Assembly: GCF_023208015.1 (NCBI RefSeq)
Contig: NZ_CP051627.1
Span: 372,001-436,000 of the forward strand
Length of the DNA stretch: 64,000 nucleotides
Origin: Thermobifida alba
GTDB taxonomy: Bacteria; Actinomycetota; Actinomycetes; Streptosporangiales; Streptosporangiaceae
Reading direction: 5' to 3'
Below, in pieces: positions 46,605-55,332 of the stretch (position 1 is its first letter; the number at the start of each line of letters is the position of its first letter). A program made the position numbers and the translations under genes. The notes below the pieces were generated by a model that searched no databases, had not been told where the DNA came from, and worked only from the letters and a program-made list of their open reading frames with translations.

Positions 46605-48305
46605 CTATGGTGTGGCGTGGCGGTGGATCAGGTGCCGGTGGCGCTCCGCCCCGCCGACCGGGCAGGCCCAGTCGCCCGCCACCTCCAGCAGCCGGGTGCC
46701 CGGCGACTCCAGCCAGCGCAGCAGGCACTCGGTCTCGGCCGCGTCGGCGCCGGGCAGCCCGCCGACGCCCGGGCGGACGGTCTCGGCGGTGGCCACCAGC
46801 GCGCGCAGGAGGGCGTGCGGGTCGTCGCCGGGGCGCAGCCGGGCGCTGCCGGACAGCCGGCCGTACCGCACCACGCACACCTCCCAGTCCGCTCCGACGG
46901 GCCGGGCCGCCGCCAGGTGCGGCACCGCGCCGAGGGAGCGCAGCCGCTGGGTGCGGGCGGCGGCGGCCAGGAACGCCGACAGCCGGTCCCGGTGCACGGC
47001 CGCCTCCTCGTAACGCAGCTGCCGCGCCAGCGTGTCGATGTGGGCGGTGAGGGCCGCCACGACCGCGGAGACGTCGCCGGTCATCGCGTTGCGCGCCGCC
47101 AGCGCGGGCACGGCGTACTCGGCCGCGGACTGCGCCCCCTCGCAGGGGGCGCCGCAGCGGCCCATGCCCGCCAGGGCGCAGGCCGCCCCCCGGCGCGGCG
47201 GGGTGATCCGGTGGGAGCAGCGGCGCAGCGCGAAGGTCTGGTGCAGCGCGTCGCGGGCCAGCTCGGCCGCCCGGGTCCCGGGGAACGGCCCCAGGTAGCA
47301 CGCGCCGTCGTCGCGGAGCCGGCGGACCACCGCCAGCCGGGGGAACTCCTCCGCGGTCAACGCGAGCCAGGGCGCACGCTCGGGGTTGCGGGAGTGCCGG
47401 TTGTAGGGGGGGTTGCGCTCGGCGATCAGCCGGAGTTCGCGGACCTCGGCCTCCACGGCGGTCTCGCACACGATCGGTCTGACCCGCGCGGCGAGGCCCA
47501 CCATCTCCCGGATGCGGGGCCGCCGCTCCGCGGCGGTGAAGTAGGAGCGCACCCGGGCGCGCAGGTTGACGCTCTTGCCGACGTAGAGGGTGGCGCCCGA
47601 GGCGTCCTCGAAGAGGTAGACCCCCGGGGCCTCGGGCAGCCCGTCGGCCAGGTGCCGTCGGCCGCGCTGCTCGGGGGTGGGCGCGCCGCGCAGCGCCCGC
47701 AGCTCCTCCCAGGTGTCCACGCCGCGGGAGCGCAGCCGGGCCAGCAGGCCGCGCAGCACGCCCGCGGCGGCGCGGGCGTCGTCGAGCGCCCGGTGGGTGG
47801 GCGCCTGGGCCCCGAAGACGCGGGCGAGCGTGCCGAGCCGGTGGTTGCCGACCTCGCCGCGCGGCACCAGGCGGCGGGCCAGCCACAGGGTGTCCAGCAC
47901 GGCGGGGGAGGGCCAGCGCATCCCGTGGGAGGCGCACGCGGCCTTCAGGAAGGCCACGTCGAACGGGGCGTTGTGGGCGACCAGGACGGTGTCCGGGCCG
48001 AAGCCGGCGAACTCCAGGAACGCGGGGAGCACCGCCGCCACGGGCGGCGCGGACTCCACCATGGCCGTGGTGATGCCGGTCAGCAGGGTGGCCGACGCCG
48101 GGACGGGGGTCTGCGGGTTCACCAGCGAGCTGAACTCGTCCAGGACACGCCCGTCACGCAGGCGCACGGCCCCGATCTCGGTGATCGCCGCCTCGCCGGG
48201 GCGGGCGCCGGTGGTCTCCAGGTCGACCACCACGAACGTGGTGGCCGCGAGCGGGGTGCCCAGTTCGTCGAGGGAGCCCTGGACCGGATGACTGGGTGCT
48301 GCCAC
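46605..48305 (-). CDS. DEDDh exonuclease fused to a GIY-YIG/UvrC-like nuclease
   Basis: 566 aa. Residues ~25-190 are a DnaQ-type 3'-5' exonuclease (VVDLETTG, HNAPFDVAFL, HRALDDARAA). Residues ~220-310 are a UvrC N-terminal GIY-YIG domain (PGVYLFEDASGATLYVGKS, LRARVRSYF, ERNPPYNRHS). A Cys-rich stretch with UvrC-like GMGRCGAPCEG, a UVR-like LARQLRYEEAAVHRDRL and a C-terminal domain follow. This joins a proofreading-type exonuclease to a Cho/UvrC-type incision domain. It is known in mycobacteria and other actinomycetes, but its repair role is poorly defined. GTG start at 48305, weak ribosome-binding site. Confidence 0.9.
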   Translation of the reverse strand: MAAPSHPVQGSLDELGTPLAATTFVVVDLETTGARPGEAAITEIGAVRLRDGRVLDEFSSLVNPQTPVPASATLLTGITTAMVESAPPVAAVLPAFLEFAGFGPDTVLVAHNAPFDVAFLKAACASHGMRWPSPAVLDTLWLARRLVPRGEVGNHRLGTLARVFGAQAPTHRALDDARAAAGVLRGLLARLRSRGVDTWEELRALRGAPTPEQRGRRHLADGLPEAPGVYLFEDASGATLYVGKSVNLRARVRSYFTAAERRPRIREMVGLAARVRPIVCETAVEAEVRELRLIAERNPPYNRHSRNPERAPWLALTAEEFPRLAVVRRLRDDGACYLGPFPGTRAAELARDALHQTFALRRCSHRITPPRRGAACALAGMGRCGAPCEGAQSAAEYAVPALAARNAMTGDVSAVVAALTAHIDTLARQLRYEEAAVHRDRLSAFLAAAARTQRLRSLGAVPHLAAARPVGADWEVCVVRYGRLSGSARLRPGDDPHALLRALVATAETVRPGVGGLPGADAAETECLLRWLESPGTRLLEVAGDWACPVGGAERHRHLIHRHATP

Positions 48306-48501
48306 CTCGTCAGCGTACGGGGCGGGGGAGGCGGGCGGGCGCGGGGGTTGCGGGTTTGTGACGCACCTCCTGTCCCGGGGCGTCCGTGGAAAGATGGGAA
48401 GGATCGCATGGCGTCCGCCGCGTTCACGTGCCCGGCACCCGGGTGCGTGAGCGCGGCGGGAGCGGGCAGGCGGGTTGTCGACGACGGAGGAGGAACGGAC
48501 C

Positions 48502-48549
48502 GTGAGGGGTGCGACGGCGTCGCCCGGAGACGACGGGACATCGTCATGA
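48502..48549 (+). CDS. Short upstream ORF overlapping the NYN-protein gene
   Basis: GTG at 48502 has a better ribosome-binding site (GGAGGAACGGACC) than the downstream gene. It encodes 15 residues (MRGATASPGDDGTSS) and stops in a TGA that overlaps the downstream ATG (ATGA). It could be a coupling leader peptide, or the true N-terminus of the next gene separated by a frameshift. Sequence support is the ribosome-binding site and the overlap only. Confidence 0.45.
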   Translation: MRGATASPGDDGTSS

Positions 48550-49898
48550 CCGACGACGGTTCCGGGAACGCGGAGGAGCGCGCGGCGGAGCCGGCGCAGG
48601 CCGAGACGCTGGACCGGCCGCTCCCCGAGGCGGTGCGCACCCGGGTCATCGAGTACGGAGCCGAGATCCTCGGCATGATGTCCGCCGCCGAGGTCCCGCC
48701 GAGGCTGCGCAGGATCGCCAAGTTCGAGCCGCGCCGCCGGGTGCGGCTGGCCGGGCCGGACATCGCCGCCCAGCTGGAGACCGACGAGGAGTTCCGCGGC
48801 CGGGTCGCCGAGCGGATGCGGCAGGCGTGGCCGTCCCTGGTCGAGGAGCTCGCCGGAGGGGAGGTGCCCCCGGCCGTCGACCCGGTCATCGCCGGGGCGG
48901 TCGCCTACGTGCTGCGGCCCCCCGGATGGTCGGCCCTCATCCGGGAGATCCACGACGAACTGGAGCGCGAGGCCAGGGCCAGGGCCGCGGACGACACCGC
49001 GGAGACCATCGCCGAACTGCGCGGCAAACTGGACGAGGCCAGGGCCGAGCACCGGCGGGAGACGCTCCGGCTCCGCGCCGAACTGCGCGAGCACAAGGCG
49101 GAGATCTCCGAACTGCGCCACAAGCTGCACCACGAGCGCCAGCGGGCGAGGGAGGCGGTGCGCGCCGCCGAGCGCTCGGTGGCCGAGGCCAAGGAGCGCA
49201 GCGACGGCGCGGCCGCCCGGCTGCACTCCGCCGAGGCCGAGAACCGGCGGTTGCGCAACCGGCTGGCCGCTGTGGAGGCGCAGGTCGAGAACGCCCGGCG
49301 GGCCGCCCGGGCGGCCCGCAGCGCCGAGGAGGTGCGGCTGCGGGTGCTGCTGGACGTGCTCCAGGAGGCCGCGCAGGGGCTGCGCCGGGAGCTGGCGCTG
49401 CCCGCCTCGATCACGCTGCCCGCCGACCTGGTGGCCGAGGAGGTGCGCGCGGGGACCCCGGAGGCGCCGGGGCGGGGCCTGCCCGACGACGACCCCGGGC
49501 TCATCGACCAGCTGCTGTCGATTCCGTACATCCACCTGCTCGTGGACGGCTACAACGTCACCAAGACCGGGTACGGCAACCGCCCGCTGGCCGACCAGCG
49601 GGCCAAGCTGCTGGCCGGACTGGAGGGGCTGGCCTCGCAGACCAAGGCCGAGATCACCTGCGTGTTCGACGGGGCCGAGATCGACGCCCCGGTGGCGCCG
49701 GTCCCCTCCCGCCGGGTGCGGGTGCTCTTCAGCAGCCCGGGGGAGACGGCCGACGAGCTGATCATCCGGCTGGTGCGGGCCGAGCCCGAGGGGCGGCCCC
49801 TGGCCGTGGTCACCTCGGACAAGGAGATCATCGCGGCGGTGCGGCGGGAGAAGGCGCGCACCGTGGCCTCGCCCCTGCTGCTGCGGCGCCTGGACTGA
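48546..49898 (+). CDS. Coiled-coil NYN (YacP-like) domain RNA-binding/nuclease protein
   Basis: 450 aa. The N-terminal helical region (1-140) has EVPPRLRRIAKFEPRRRVRLAG. A long Arg/Glu/Ala coiled coil follows (~140-270). The C-terminal NYN/PIN-like domain starts IHLLVDGYNVTKTGYG and has FDGAEID, SPGETADELIIRLV and VVTSDKEI, with the acidic residues of a metal-dependent RNase. YacP/Rae1 relatives cut mRNA on ribosomes; the actinomycete form with its long coil is less well known. It is translationally coupled to the short upstream ORF and divergent from the fusion nuclease. Confidence 0.85.
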   Translation: MTDDGSGNAEERAAEPAQAETLDRPLPEAVRTRVIEYGAEILGMMSAAEVPPRLRRIAKFEPRRRVRLAGPDIAAQLETDEEFRGRVAERMRQAWPSLVEELAGGEVPPAVDPVIAGAVAYVLRPPGWSALIREIHDELEREARARAADDTAETIAELRGKLDEARAEHRRETLRLRAELREHKAEISELRHKLHHERQRAREAVRAAERSVAEAKERSDGAAARLHSAEAENRRLRNRLAAVEAQVENARRAARAARSAEEVRLRVLLDVLQEAAQGLRRELALPASITLPADLVAEEVRAGTPEAPGRGLPDDDPGLIDQLLSIPYIHLLVDGYNVTKTGYGNRPLADQRAKLLAGLEGLASQTKAEITCVFDGAEIDAPVAPVPSRRVRVLFSSPGETADELIIRLVRAEPEGRPLAVVTSDKEIIAAVRREKARTVASPLLLRRLD

Positions 49899-49954
49899 GC
49901 GCCGCCGTGACGCCAAAGGGCGGCTGTGCCCACCGTTACAATTCCTCATCGCGG

Positions 49955-49984
49955 TTGAGCCCCCGGAAACGGGTCCGCTAAGTT
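49955..49984 (+). promoter_or_regulatory. Predicted promoter of the first NlpC/P60 gene
   Basis: TTGAGC (49955-49960), 18-bp spacer, TAAGTT (49979-49984), followed shortly by GGAGTCGTG. The same layout occurs before the second NlpC/P60 gene. Confidence 0.5.
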
Positions 49985-50108
49985 CTATCCGGAGTCGTGT
50001 CTGCGCGCCCTGTCGGCGCTGTCGGCTCACCGCGTCGCACCCCCAGACGCACCCCCCTTCACCAACCCCTCACGGTGGACTTTGATCTAAAGGAGCGTGT
50101 ACCGCCCC

Positions 50109-51104
50109 ATGACTGACAACGGTGGACGGCGCGCGGCCCGTCGAATCGCGACCGGACTCGGGTTCGTGGCGGCGAGCAGCCTGGTGCTGCCCCAAGGGAT
50201 CGCGCACGCGGAGCCGACCCAGGAAGAGGTCGAGGCCAAGCTCGAAGAGCTCCACGAGGAGGCCAGCGCCCTCGTCGACGAGTACAACGCGGCCGAGGAG
50301 GAGTACGAGGCCGCCAAGGAGAAGGTCGAGGAGCTCGAAAAGCAGCTCGGCGACGAGGAGGAGCGCTACGAGGAGCTGCGGGAGAAGGTCTCCAGCTTCG
50401 CCAGCGCCGCCTACATGTCCCCCGACCTGGAGGCGGTCACGACGATCCTCTCCGTGGACGACCCCGCCGACGTCCTCGAACAGTCCGCGGACCTCAGCTA
50501 CCTCTCCGAGAGCCAGCGGGCCGAGCTGGAGGAGTTCTCCAACTCCTCGGAGCGGCTGATCCAGCTCAAGGAGGAGAACGAGGCGCTCCTGGAGGAGGCG
50601 GAGGAGAAGAAGAGCGAGGTCGAGGAGAAGCAGCAGGAGGTCGAGGAGAAGATCGCGGAGCAGGAGGAGCTGCTCGCGCAGTTCCCCGACGCCGACCCGC
50701 TGACCCAGGCCTCGAACTCCACCGGCGGCACCTACAGCGGCCCCGCCTCGGGCAACGCCCGCACCGCCCTCGACTTCGCCTACGCCCAGCTCGGCAAGCC
50801 CTACGTGTGGGGCGGCACCGGTCCCGACGGCTACGACTGCTCCGGTCTGACGATGCGCGCCTGGGGCGCGGCGGGGGTGAGCCTGCCCCGCACCACCTAC
50901 ACGCAGGCCAACGTCGGCACCCGGGTCAGCTACGACAGCATGCAGCCCGGCGACCTCGTCTTCTTCTACCCCGAACTGGGCCACGTGGGCCTGTACGTGG
51001 GCGGCGGGCAGATGATCCACGCGCCCAGCTCCGGACGGACCATCGAGGTCGTCTCGCTGTCCGGCTACTGGAGCCAGCACTTCCAGTTCGCGGTGCGTCC
51101 GTAG
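50109..51104 (+). CDS. Secreted NlpC/P60 peptidoglycan endopeptidase
   Basis: 331 aa. A signal peptide ends IAHA|EP, then a ~180-residue Glu/Lys-rich coiled coil (EVEAKLEELHEEASALVDEY onward), a short linker, and an NlpC/P60 domain: DGYDCSGLT (catalytic Cys), LGHVGLYVG (His), MIHAPSSG (His). It resembles RipA-type cell-separation hydrolases, whose coils often dock on FtsEX-like partners. The ATG at 50109 is chosen; a GTG at 50097 lies only 1 nt after AAGGAGC. The paralogue at 51621 is the next gene. Confidence 0.94.
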   Translation: MTDNGGRRAARRIATGLGFVAASSLVLPQGIAHAEPTQEEVEAKLEELHEEASALVDEYNAAEEEYEAAKEKVEELEKQLGDEEERYEELREKVSSFASAAYMSPDLEAVTTILSVDDPADVLEQSADLSYLSESQRAELEEFSNSSERLIQLKEENEALLEEAEEKKSEVEEKQQEVEEKIAEQEELLAQFPDADPLTQASNSTGGTYSGPASGNARTALDFAYAQLGKPYVWGGTGPDGYDCSGLTMRAWGAAGVSLPRTTYTQANVGTRVSYDSMQPGDLVFFYPELGHVGLYVGGGQMIHAPSSGRTIEVVSLSGYWSQHFQFAVRP

Positions 51105-51620
51105 CGCCTGAGGGGAGCCGGTCCGGGCGGACGCTCCTCTTGGGAGGGGGTCGGCCGCGGTGCCGCGGAGGGCGTCCGGAGGCGGGCCGCCGTGCGGATC
51201 GTCCACCGGGGGCGGCGTCGAGTGTGCTCCGTCGCCCCCGGCGTGCCTGCCGGGCCCCGGGCCGCCGGAGCGCGATGCGGCCGGGTGATCCGGGCTGGCC
51301 GTAATGTGATTTATGGCTTTTACGGATTTCATACGAAAAATAACGAATTGGTTGAGAGTTCCGGTTCGGATGCACTATGTTCGTCACCGAGCGGAGTCGT
51401 GACTCTCGCCATCACCCGATGGCAGCGACCGCTCCCGCCGCACTCCGCGACGTCCCTCGCACCTTCTGAACGCGGAGGCCGGGAAACCTCCCCCGCCGGC
51501 ACGTGACCCCCAGAACCGAACCGTGCCCGGGGGTGTCCTACGCTGCCGGGGCGCCTCTCCCGTCCCGGCCCGCACGCGTCCCACCGGTAGGCGGAAACGG
51601 GAGAAAGGTGTGCCACAACC
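51105..51620. other. Control region and long leader of the second NlpC/P60 gene
   Basis: This 516-bp stretch holds an AT-rich patch at 51300-51350, unusual for this sequence, directly before the promoter at 51352-51381, then a ~240-nt leader. Riboswitch control (c-di-AMP) is known for some actinomycete cell-wall hydrolases, but I could not match the ydaO consensus here. I see no gene in it. Confidence 0.5.
51352..51381 (+). promoter_or_regulatory. Predicted promoter of the second NlpC/P60 gene
   Basis: TTGAGA (51352-51357), 18-bp spacer, TATGTT (51376-51381), with GGAGTCGTG 11 bp downstream. An AT-rich tract sits directly upstream like an UP element. Matches the promoter at 49955 in layout. 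Confidence 0.55.
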
Positions 51621-52643
51621 GTGGATGACGACCGCCATGACCGCGGCGTCCGGCGCCGCCTGACGGCCGCGGGCGTCATCGCCGCGAGCTTCCTCGCCCT
51701 GACTCCGGGGGTCGCCCACGCCGAGCCGACCGCCGACGAGGTCCGCGAGGAGATCGAACGGCTGGAGCAGGAGTTCTCCGAGCTCAACGAGGCGTACAAC
51801 AAGGCCAAGGAAGAACACGAGGCCGCCCGGGAGAAGCTGGAGGAGATCAACGAGGACCTGGCGGAGACCGAGGAGGAGGTGGAGGGGCTCCAGGAGTCCA
51901 TCCGGCTCCTGGCCGGCACCGCCTACAGCGGGGTCGACTACAACTCGCTGGTCTACCTGATCGGTTCCGACAACCCCGACGACCTGCTGGTCCAGTCGGC
52001 GGACCTGAACTACCTGTCGGCGAGCCAGCAGGGCAGGCTGGACCGCTACACCGAGCAGCAGGAGAAGCTGGAGCAGCTCCGGGAAGAGGCGGAGGAGACC
52101 GAGCAGGAGGCCCAGGCCAAGCTCGACGAGGCCGAGGAGGCCCGCGAGGAGGGCGAGGCGAAGATCGCCGAGCAGGAGGCGCTGCTCGACGACCTGACCG
52201 CCGACGAGCAGGCCGCGGCGACGGCCGGGATCAACACGGTCAGCTCCTCGGCGTCCGGCACGACCTACAACGGTCCGGCCACCGGGGACGCCAGGGTCGC
52301 CCTGGAGTTCGCCTTCAACCAGATCGGCAAGCCCTACATCTGGGGCGGCACCGGACCCAACGGCTACGACTGCTCGGGGCTGACTCAGGCCGCGTGGGCG
52401 GCCGCGGGCGTGAGCCTGCCGCGGGTCTCGCAGGACCAGTTCTACGCCGGACAGCGTGTCTCCTGGGACAACATCCAGGCCGGGGACCTGCTGTTCTTCT
52501 ACAACAGCACCGCGCCCACCCACGTGGGCATGGCCACCGGCGACGGCCGCATGGTGCACGCCTCCACCTCGTCCAAGCCGATCGGCGTGGTGGAGCTGAC
52601 CTCCTACTACCGGCAGAACTTCGTCGGCGCGGTCCGTCCCTGA
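51621..52643 (+). CDS. Secreted NlpC/P60 peptidoglycan endopeptidase (paralogue)
   Basis: 340 aa. Signal peptide ending VAHA|EP, coiled coil (EVREEIERLEQEFSELNEAY onward), linker, and NlpC/P60 domain with NGYDCSGLT, THVGMATGDG and MVHASTSS. Same architecture as the preceding gene, with clearly diverged sequence, so an old tandem duplication. GTG start at 51621 with AAAGG about 13 nt upstream. Confidence 0.94.
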   Translation: MDDDRHDRGVRRRLTAAGVIAASFLALTPGVAHAEPTADEVREEIERLEQEFSELNEAYNKAKEEHEAAREKLEEINEDLAETEEEVEGLQESIRLLAGTAYSGVDYNSLVYLIGSDNPDDLLVQSADLNYLSASQQGRLDRYTEQQEKLEQLREEAEETEQEAQAKLDEAEEAREEGEAKIAEQEALLDDLTADEQAAATAGINTVSSSASGTTYNGPATGDARVALEFAFNQIGKPYIWGGTGPNGYDCSGLTQAAWAAAGVSLPRVSQDQFYAGQRVSWDNIQAGDLLFFYNSTAPTHVGMATGDGRMVHASTSSKPIGVVELTSYYRQNFVGAVRP

Positions 52644-52669
52644 CGGACTCCGGCCGCCCCGGCGCAAGA

Positions 52670-52704
52670 AGAGCGTCCCGCCTCGCGACGAGGCGGGACG
52701 CTCT
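52670..52704. terminator. Bidirectional terminator
   Basis: A perfect 16-bp stem, AGAGCGTCCCGCCTCG (52670-52685) with its complement (52689-52704), has a CGA loop. It separates the convergent NlpC/P60 and acyl-CoA ligase genes. Confidence 0.8.
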
Positions 52705-52725
52705 GTCCGTGGGGCCGCCGGCGGA

Positions 52726-54522
52726 TCAGTCCGCGTAGAGCGCGTCGATCTCGGCGCTGAACTGCTTGGCGATGACGTGCCGCTTGAGCTTCAGCGACGC
52801 GGTCATCTGGCCGCCGGCCTCGGTGAAGTCCACGGGCAGGATGGCGAACTTGCGCACCGACTCGGCCCGCGAGACGGCCCGGTTGCCGTCGTCCACGGCC
52901 TTCTGCACGGTGGCCCGCAGGTCGGGGTCGTCCACCAGCTCGGCGATGGTGCCGGTCTTGTTGTGCTGCTTCTTCCAGAACTCGAACGCCTCGGGGTCGA
53001 TGGTGATGAGCGCCGAGACGAACTTGCGGTTGTCGCCCACGACCATGCACTGGCTGACGATCGCGTGGCCGCGGATGCGGTCCTCGATGACCGCGGGGGC
53101 GACGTTCTTGCCGCCGGCGGTGACGATGATCTCCTTCTTGCGGCCGGTGATGCGCAGGAACCCGTCGTCGTCGAGGGCGCCGAGGTCGCCGGTGCGGTAC
53201 CAGCCGTCCTCGGTGAACGCCTCCTTGGTGGCCTCGGGGTTGTTCCAGTAGCCGCGCATCACGTTGTCGCCCTTGGTGAGCACCTCGCCGTCCTCGGCGA
53301 TGCGGATGGAGGTGCCGGGGATGGGCCGGCCCACCGTGCCGATCCGGTTGGCAGCGGGGGAGTTGGCGGTGGTGGGGGCGGAGGTCTCGGTCAGGCCGTA
53401 GCCCTCCATGATGGTCAGGCCGATGCCGCGGAAGAAGTGGCCCAGCCGCTCGCCCAGGGCGGAGCCGCCCGAGACGGCGTACTTGGCCCTGCCGCCCACC
53501 GCGGCCAGGATCTTGCGGTAGACGAGCTTGGAGAACAGGAAGTGCCTGAGCCGCAGGCCGAAGCCGACCTTCCCGGTGTCCAGCGCCCTGCTGTAGGCGA
53601 TGGCGGTCTCGGCGGCCTTCTGGAAGATCGCGCCCTTGCCCTCGGAGACGGCCTTCTGCTCGGCCTTGTTGTAGACCTTCTCGAAGACCCGGGGCACCGC
53701 GAGCAGGAAGAGGGGCTGGAACGAGGCGAGGGCCTCCAGCAGTTCCGGTCCGGTGGAGGGGAAGTGGCCCATCACGGTCTTCGTCTCCACGCAGCCGATC
53801 TGGATGATCCGGGCCAGGGAGTGCGCCAGCGGCAGGAACAGCAGCGTGGAGCGCCCCTCCAGGGTGAAGACCTCGTGCATGGGGCCGCTGTTGACGCTCA
53901 TGACGTCGAAGGCCAGGTTGCGCTGGGTCAGTTCGCAGCCCTTGGGCATGCCGGTGGTCCCCGAGGTGTAGATCAGGGTGGCCAGGTCGTCCAGGCCGGT
54001 GGCGGCGCGGCGCTCCTCGACCGCCGAGTCGGCGACGTCGGAGCCGGCGGCGGTGAGGGCGGCGAGGTCGTCGCTCTCGATCTGCCAGATCTCGCCGAGG
54101 TCGGGCAGCTGCTCGGAGACGGCCCGGACCCGCGCGGCGTGGTCGGCGGTCTCCACGAAGACGGCCTTGCTGCCGGAGTCGCCGAGGATCCACTGGACCT
54201 GCTCCTCGGAGGAGGAGTCGAAGATGGGGACGCTGACCCCGCCCACCGTCCAGATGGCGTAGTCGATGACGGTCCACTCGTAGCGCGTCCGCGACATCAG
54301 GGCCACCCGGTCGCCGTGTTCGACGCCCTTGGCGATGAGCGCCTTGGCGATGCCCATGACGTCGCGGTGGAACTCGGCACAGGTGACGTCACGCCACTGG
54401 CCGTTCTCCAGCCGCCGGAACATCACGGCGTCGGGTTCCTCGGCGGCGCGGGTGAAGACGGTGTCGGTGAGTCGCGTGTCCGGGGGCAGTTCCGTCACCG
54501 CGGGGGTGGTGTACTCACGCAC
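52726..54522 (-). CDS. Long-chain fatty acid--CoA ligase (AMP-binding)
   Basis: 598 aa ANL-superfamily enzyme close to the FadD15/long-chain type. Motifs: P-loop LIYTSGTTGMPKG, GYGLTETSAP, WYRTGDLG and the hinge/catalytic Lys region GRKKEIIVTAGGKNVAP. It activates fatty acids with ATP and CoA. GTG at 54522 has AGGAGC upstream. It is monocistronic, ending at a bidirectional hairpin. Chain length and pathway (degradation or lipid synthesis) cannot be read from sequence. Confidence 0.94.
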   Translation of the reverse strand: MREYTTPAVTELPPDTRLTDTVFTRAAEEPDAVMFRRLENGQWRDVTCAEFHRDVMGIAKALIAKGVEHGDRVALMSRTRYEWTVIDYAIWTVGGVSVPIFDSSSEEQVQWILGDSGSKAVFVETADHAARVRAVSEQLPDLGEIWQIESDDLAALTAAGSDVADSAVEERRAATGLDDLATLIYTSGTTGMPKGCELTQRNLAFDVMSVNSGPMHEVFTLEGRSTLLFLPLAHSLARIIQIGCVETKTVMGHFPSTGPELLEALASFQPLFLLAVPRVFEKVYNKAEQKAVSEGKGAIFQKAAETAIAYSRALDTGKVGFGLRLRHFLFSKLVYRKILAAVGGRAKYAVSGGSALGERLGHFFRGIGLTIMEGYGLTETSAPTTANSPAANRIGTVGRPIPGTSIRIAEDGEVLTKGDNVMRGYWNNPEATKEAFTEDGWYRTGDLGALDDDGFLRITGRKKEIIVTAGGKNVAPAVIEDRIRGHAIVSQCMVVGDNRKFVSALITIDPEAFEFWKKQHNKTGTIAELVDDPDLRATVQKAVDDGNRAVSRAESVRKFAILPVDFTEAGGQMTASLKLKRHVIAKQFSAEIDALYAD

Positions 54523-54829
54523 TGTTCAGCTCCTGGTGTATGCGGGCGTGACAAAAGAGTGTGACGACGGTAACAATTTGCGCTACTCGCTGGTAGGTTC
54601 TGTTCCCTTTCGGTACCTGATGGTGATCCCTCCTCCACGTTTCGGACCGTCCCGTCGAGCCGCTCCGCTGTGGTGGGGCGAGTGCGTCCCATCGTCTCCG
54701 CAGAGGGAACATACAGGGACATATCGTGAAATTCCTCAGGAGCCACCCAGGTTTCGGGTGATCGGCGCAGACAGCGGAGCGGCGGACGATTACCGTGAGA
54801 GGAGGCAACCGACGAGCAGACGGGTGAGT

Positions 54830-55204
54830 ATGGCCAGTTCCAACCGCGACCAGGGAAGTTCCACCGAGATCATCGACGAGGCGCTGCGCCTGGTGGACAC
54901 GTTGCAGCGCAGGCTGCTCACGGCGGGGGTGCGGCGCCAGGTGAACAACCTCACCTCCCCGCCACCCCGCGCGAACGACGTGTGGGCGGAGGCGATCAGG
55001 CAGGAGACGGAACCGGAGGCCCCCGTGGCCGACCAGCTCCTCGACATCGCCCGGGAGACCCTTCCCCAGGTGGGCCGCCACCTCAGCGCCGCGGGCGCAC
55101 TGGTGTTCGGTGCGATGAGCCGCAGCCTGTCCGCGGTGGAGCGCTCACTGCGGTACCGTCCGGGAGGCGACTCCGCCGAACCCGACCCTGACACGGGACG
55201 ATAG
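54830..55204 (+). CDS. Small conserved hypothetical protein
   Basis: 124 aa, soluble, helical. It contains IIDEALRLVDTLQRRLL, NDVWAEAIRQE and PVADQLLDIARETLPQVGRHLS. I do not recognise a characterised family; it is reminiscent of small proteins found between acyl-CoA ligase and glucokinase genes in streptomycetes. The start could be the ATG at 54830 or the in-frame GTG at 54824. A GGAGG lies 24 nt upstream of the ATG, too far to be decisive. Confidence 0.6.
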   Translation: MASSNRDQGSSTEIIDEALRLVDTLQRRLLTAGVRRQVNNLTSPPPRANDVWAEAIRQETEPEAPVADQLLDIARETLPQVGRHLSAAGALVFGAMSRSLSAVERSLRYRPGGDSAEPDPDTGR

Positions 55205-55241
55205 ACCAGGCGACGGCAGGGCCGAACGACCCCGCCGACCG

Positions 55242-55275
55242 TCGACACTGGTTTAATCCAATGGTTTACTCCAAT
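55242..55275 (+). promoter_or_regulatory. Glucokinase promoter with tandem operator-like repeat
   Basis: TCGACA (55242-55247), 17-bp spacer, TTTACT (55265-55270). A 13-bp direct repeat, GGTTTAATCCAAT (55250-55262) and GGTTTACTCCAAT (55263-55275), fills the spacer and the -10. Each unit contains TGGTTTANTCCA, 9 of 12 matches to the DasR core TGGTCTAGACCA. Repression by a GntR/HutC-type factor is inference. Confidence 0.55.
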
Positions 55276-55332
55276 CGGCGAGGCCCCGGCACTCGGACGT
55301 GAGCTCGGGCATGAGGTGAAAGGGAGCCGACC

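Noticed and set aside
49985-51620. Possible c-di-AMP (ydaO) riboswitches before the NlpC/P60 genes
   Set aside because: Neither leader has the conserved GCTAACC or GGGGAACC blocks I would expect. A covariance-model search would settle it.
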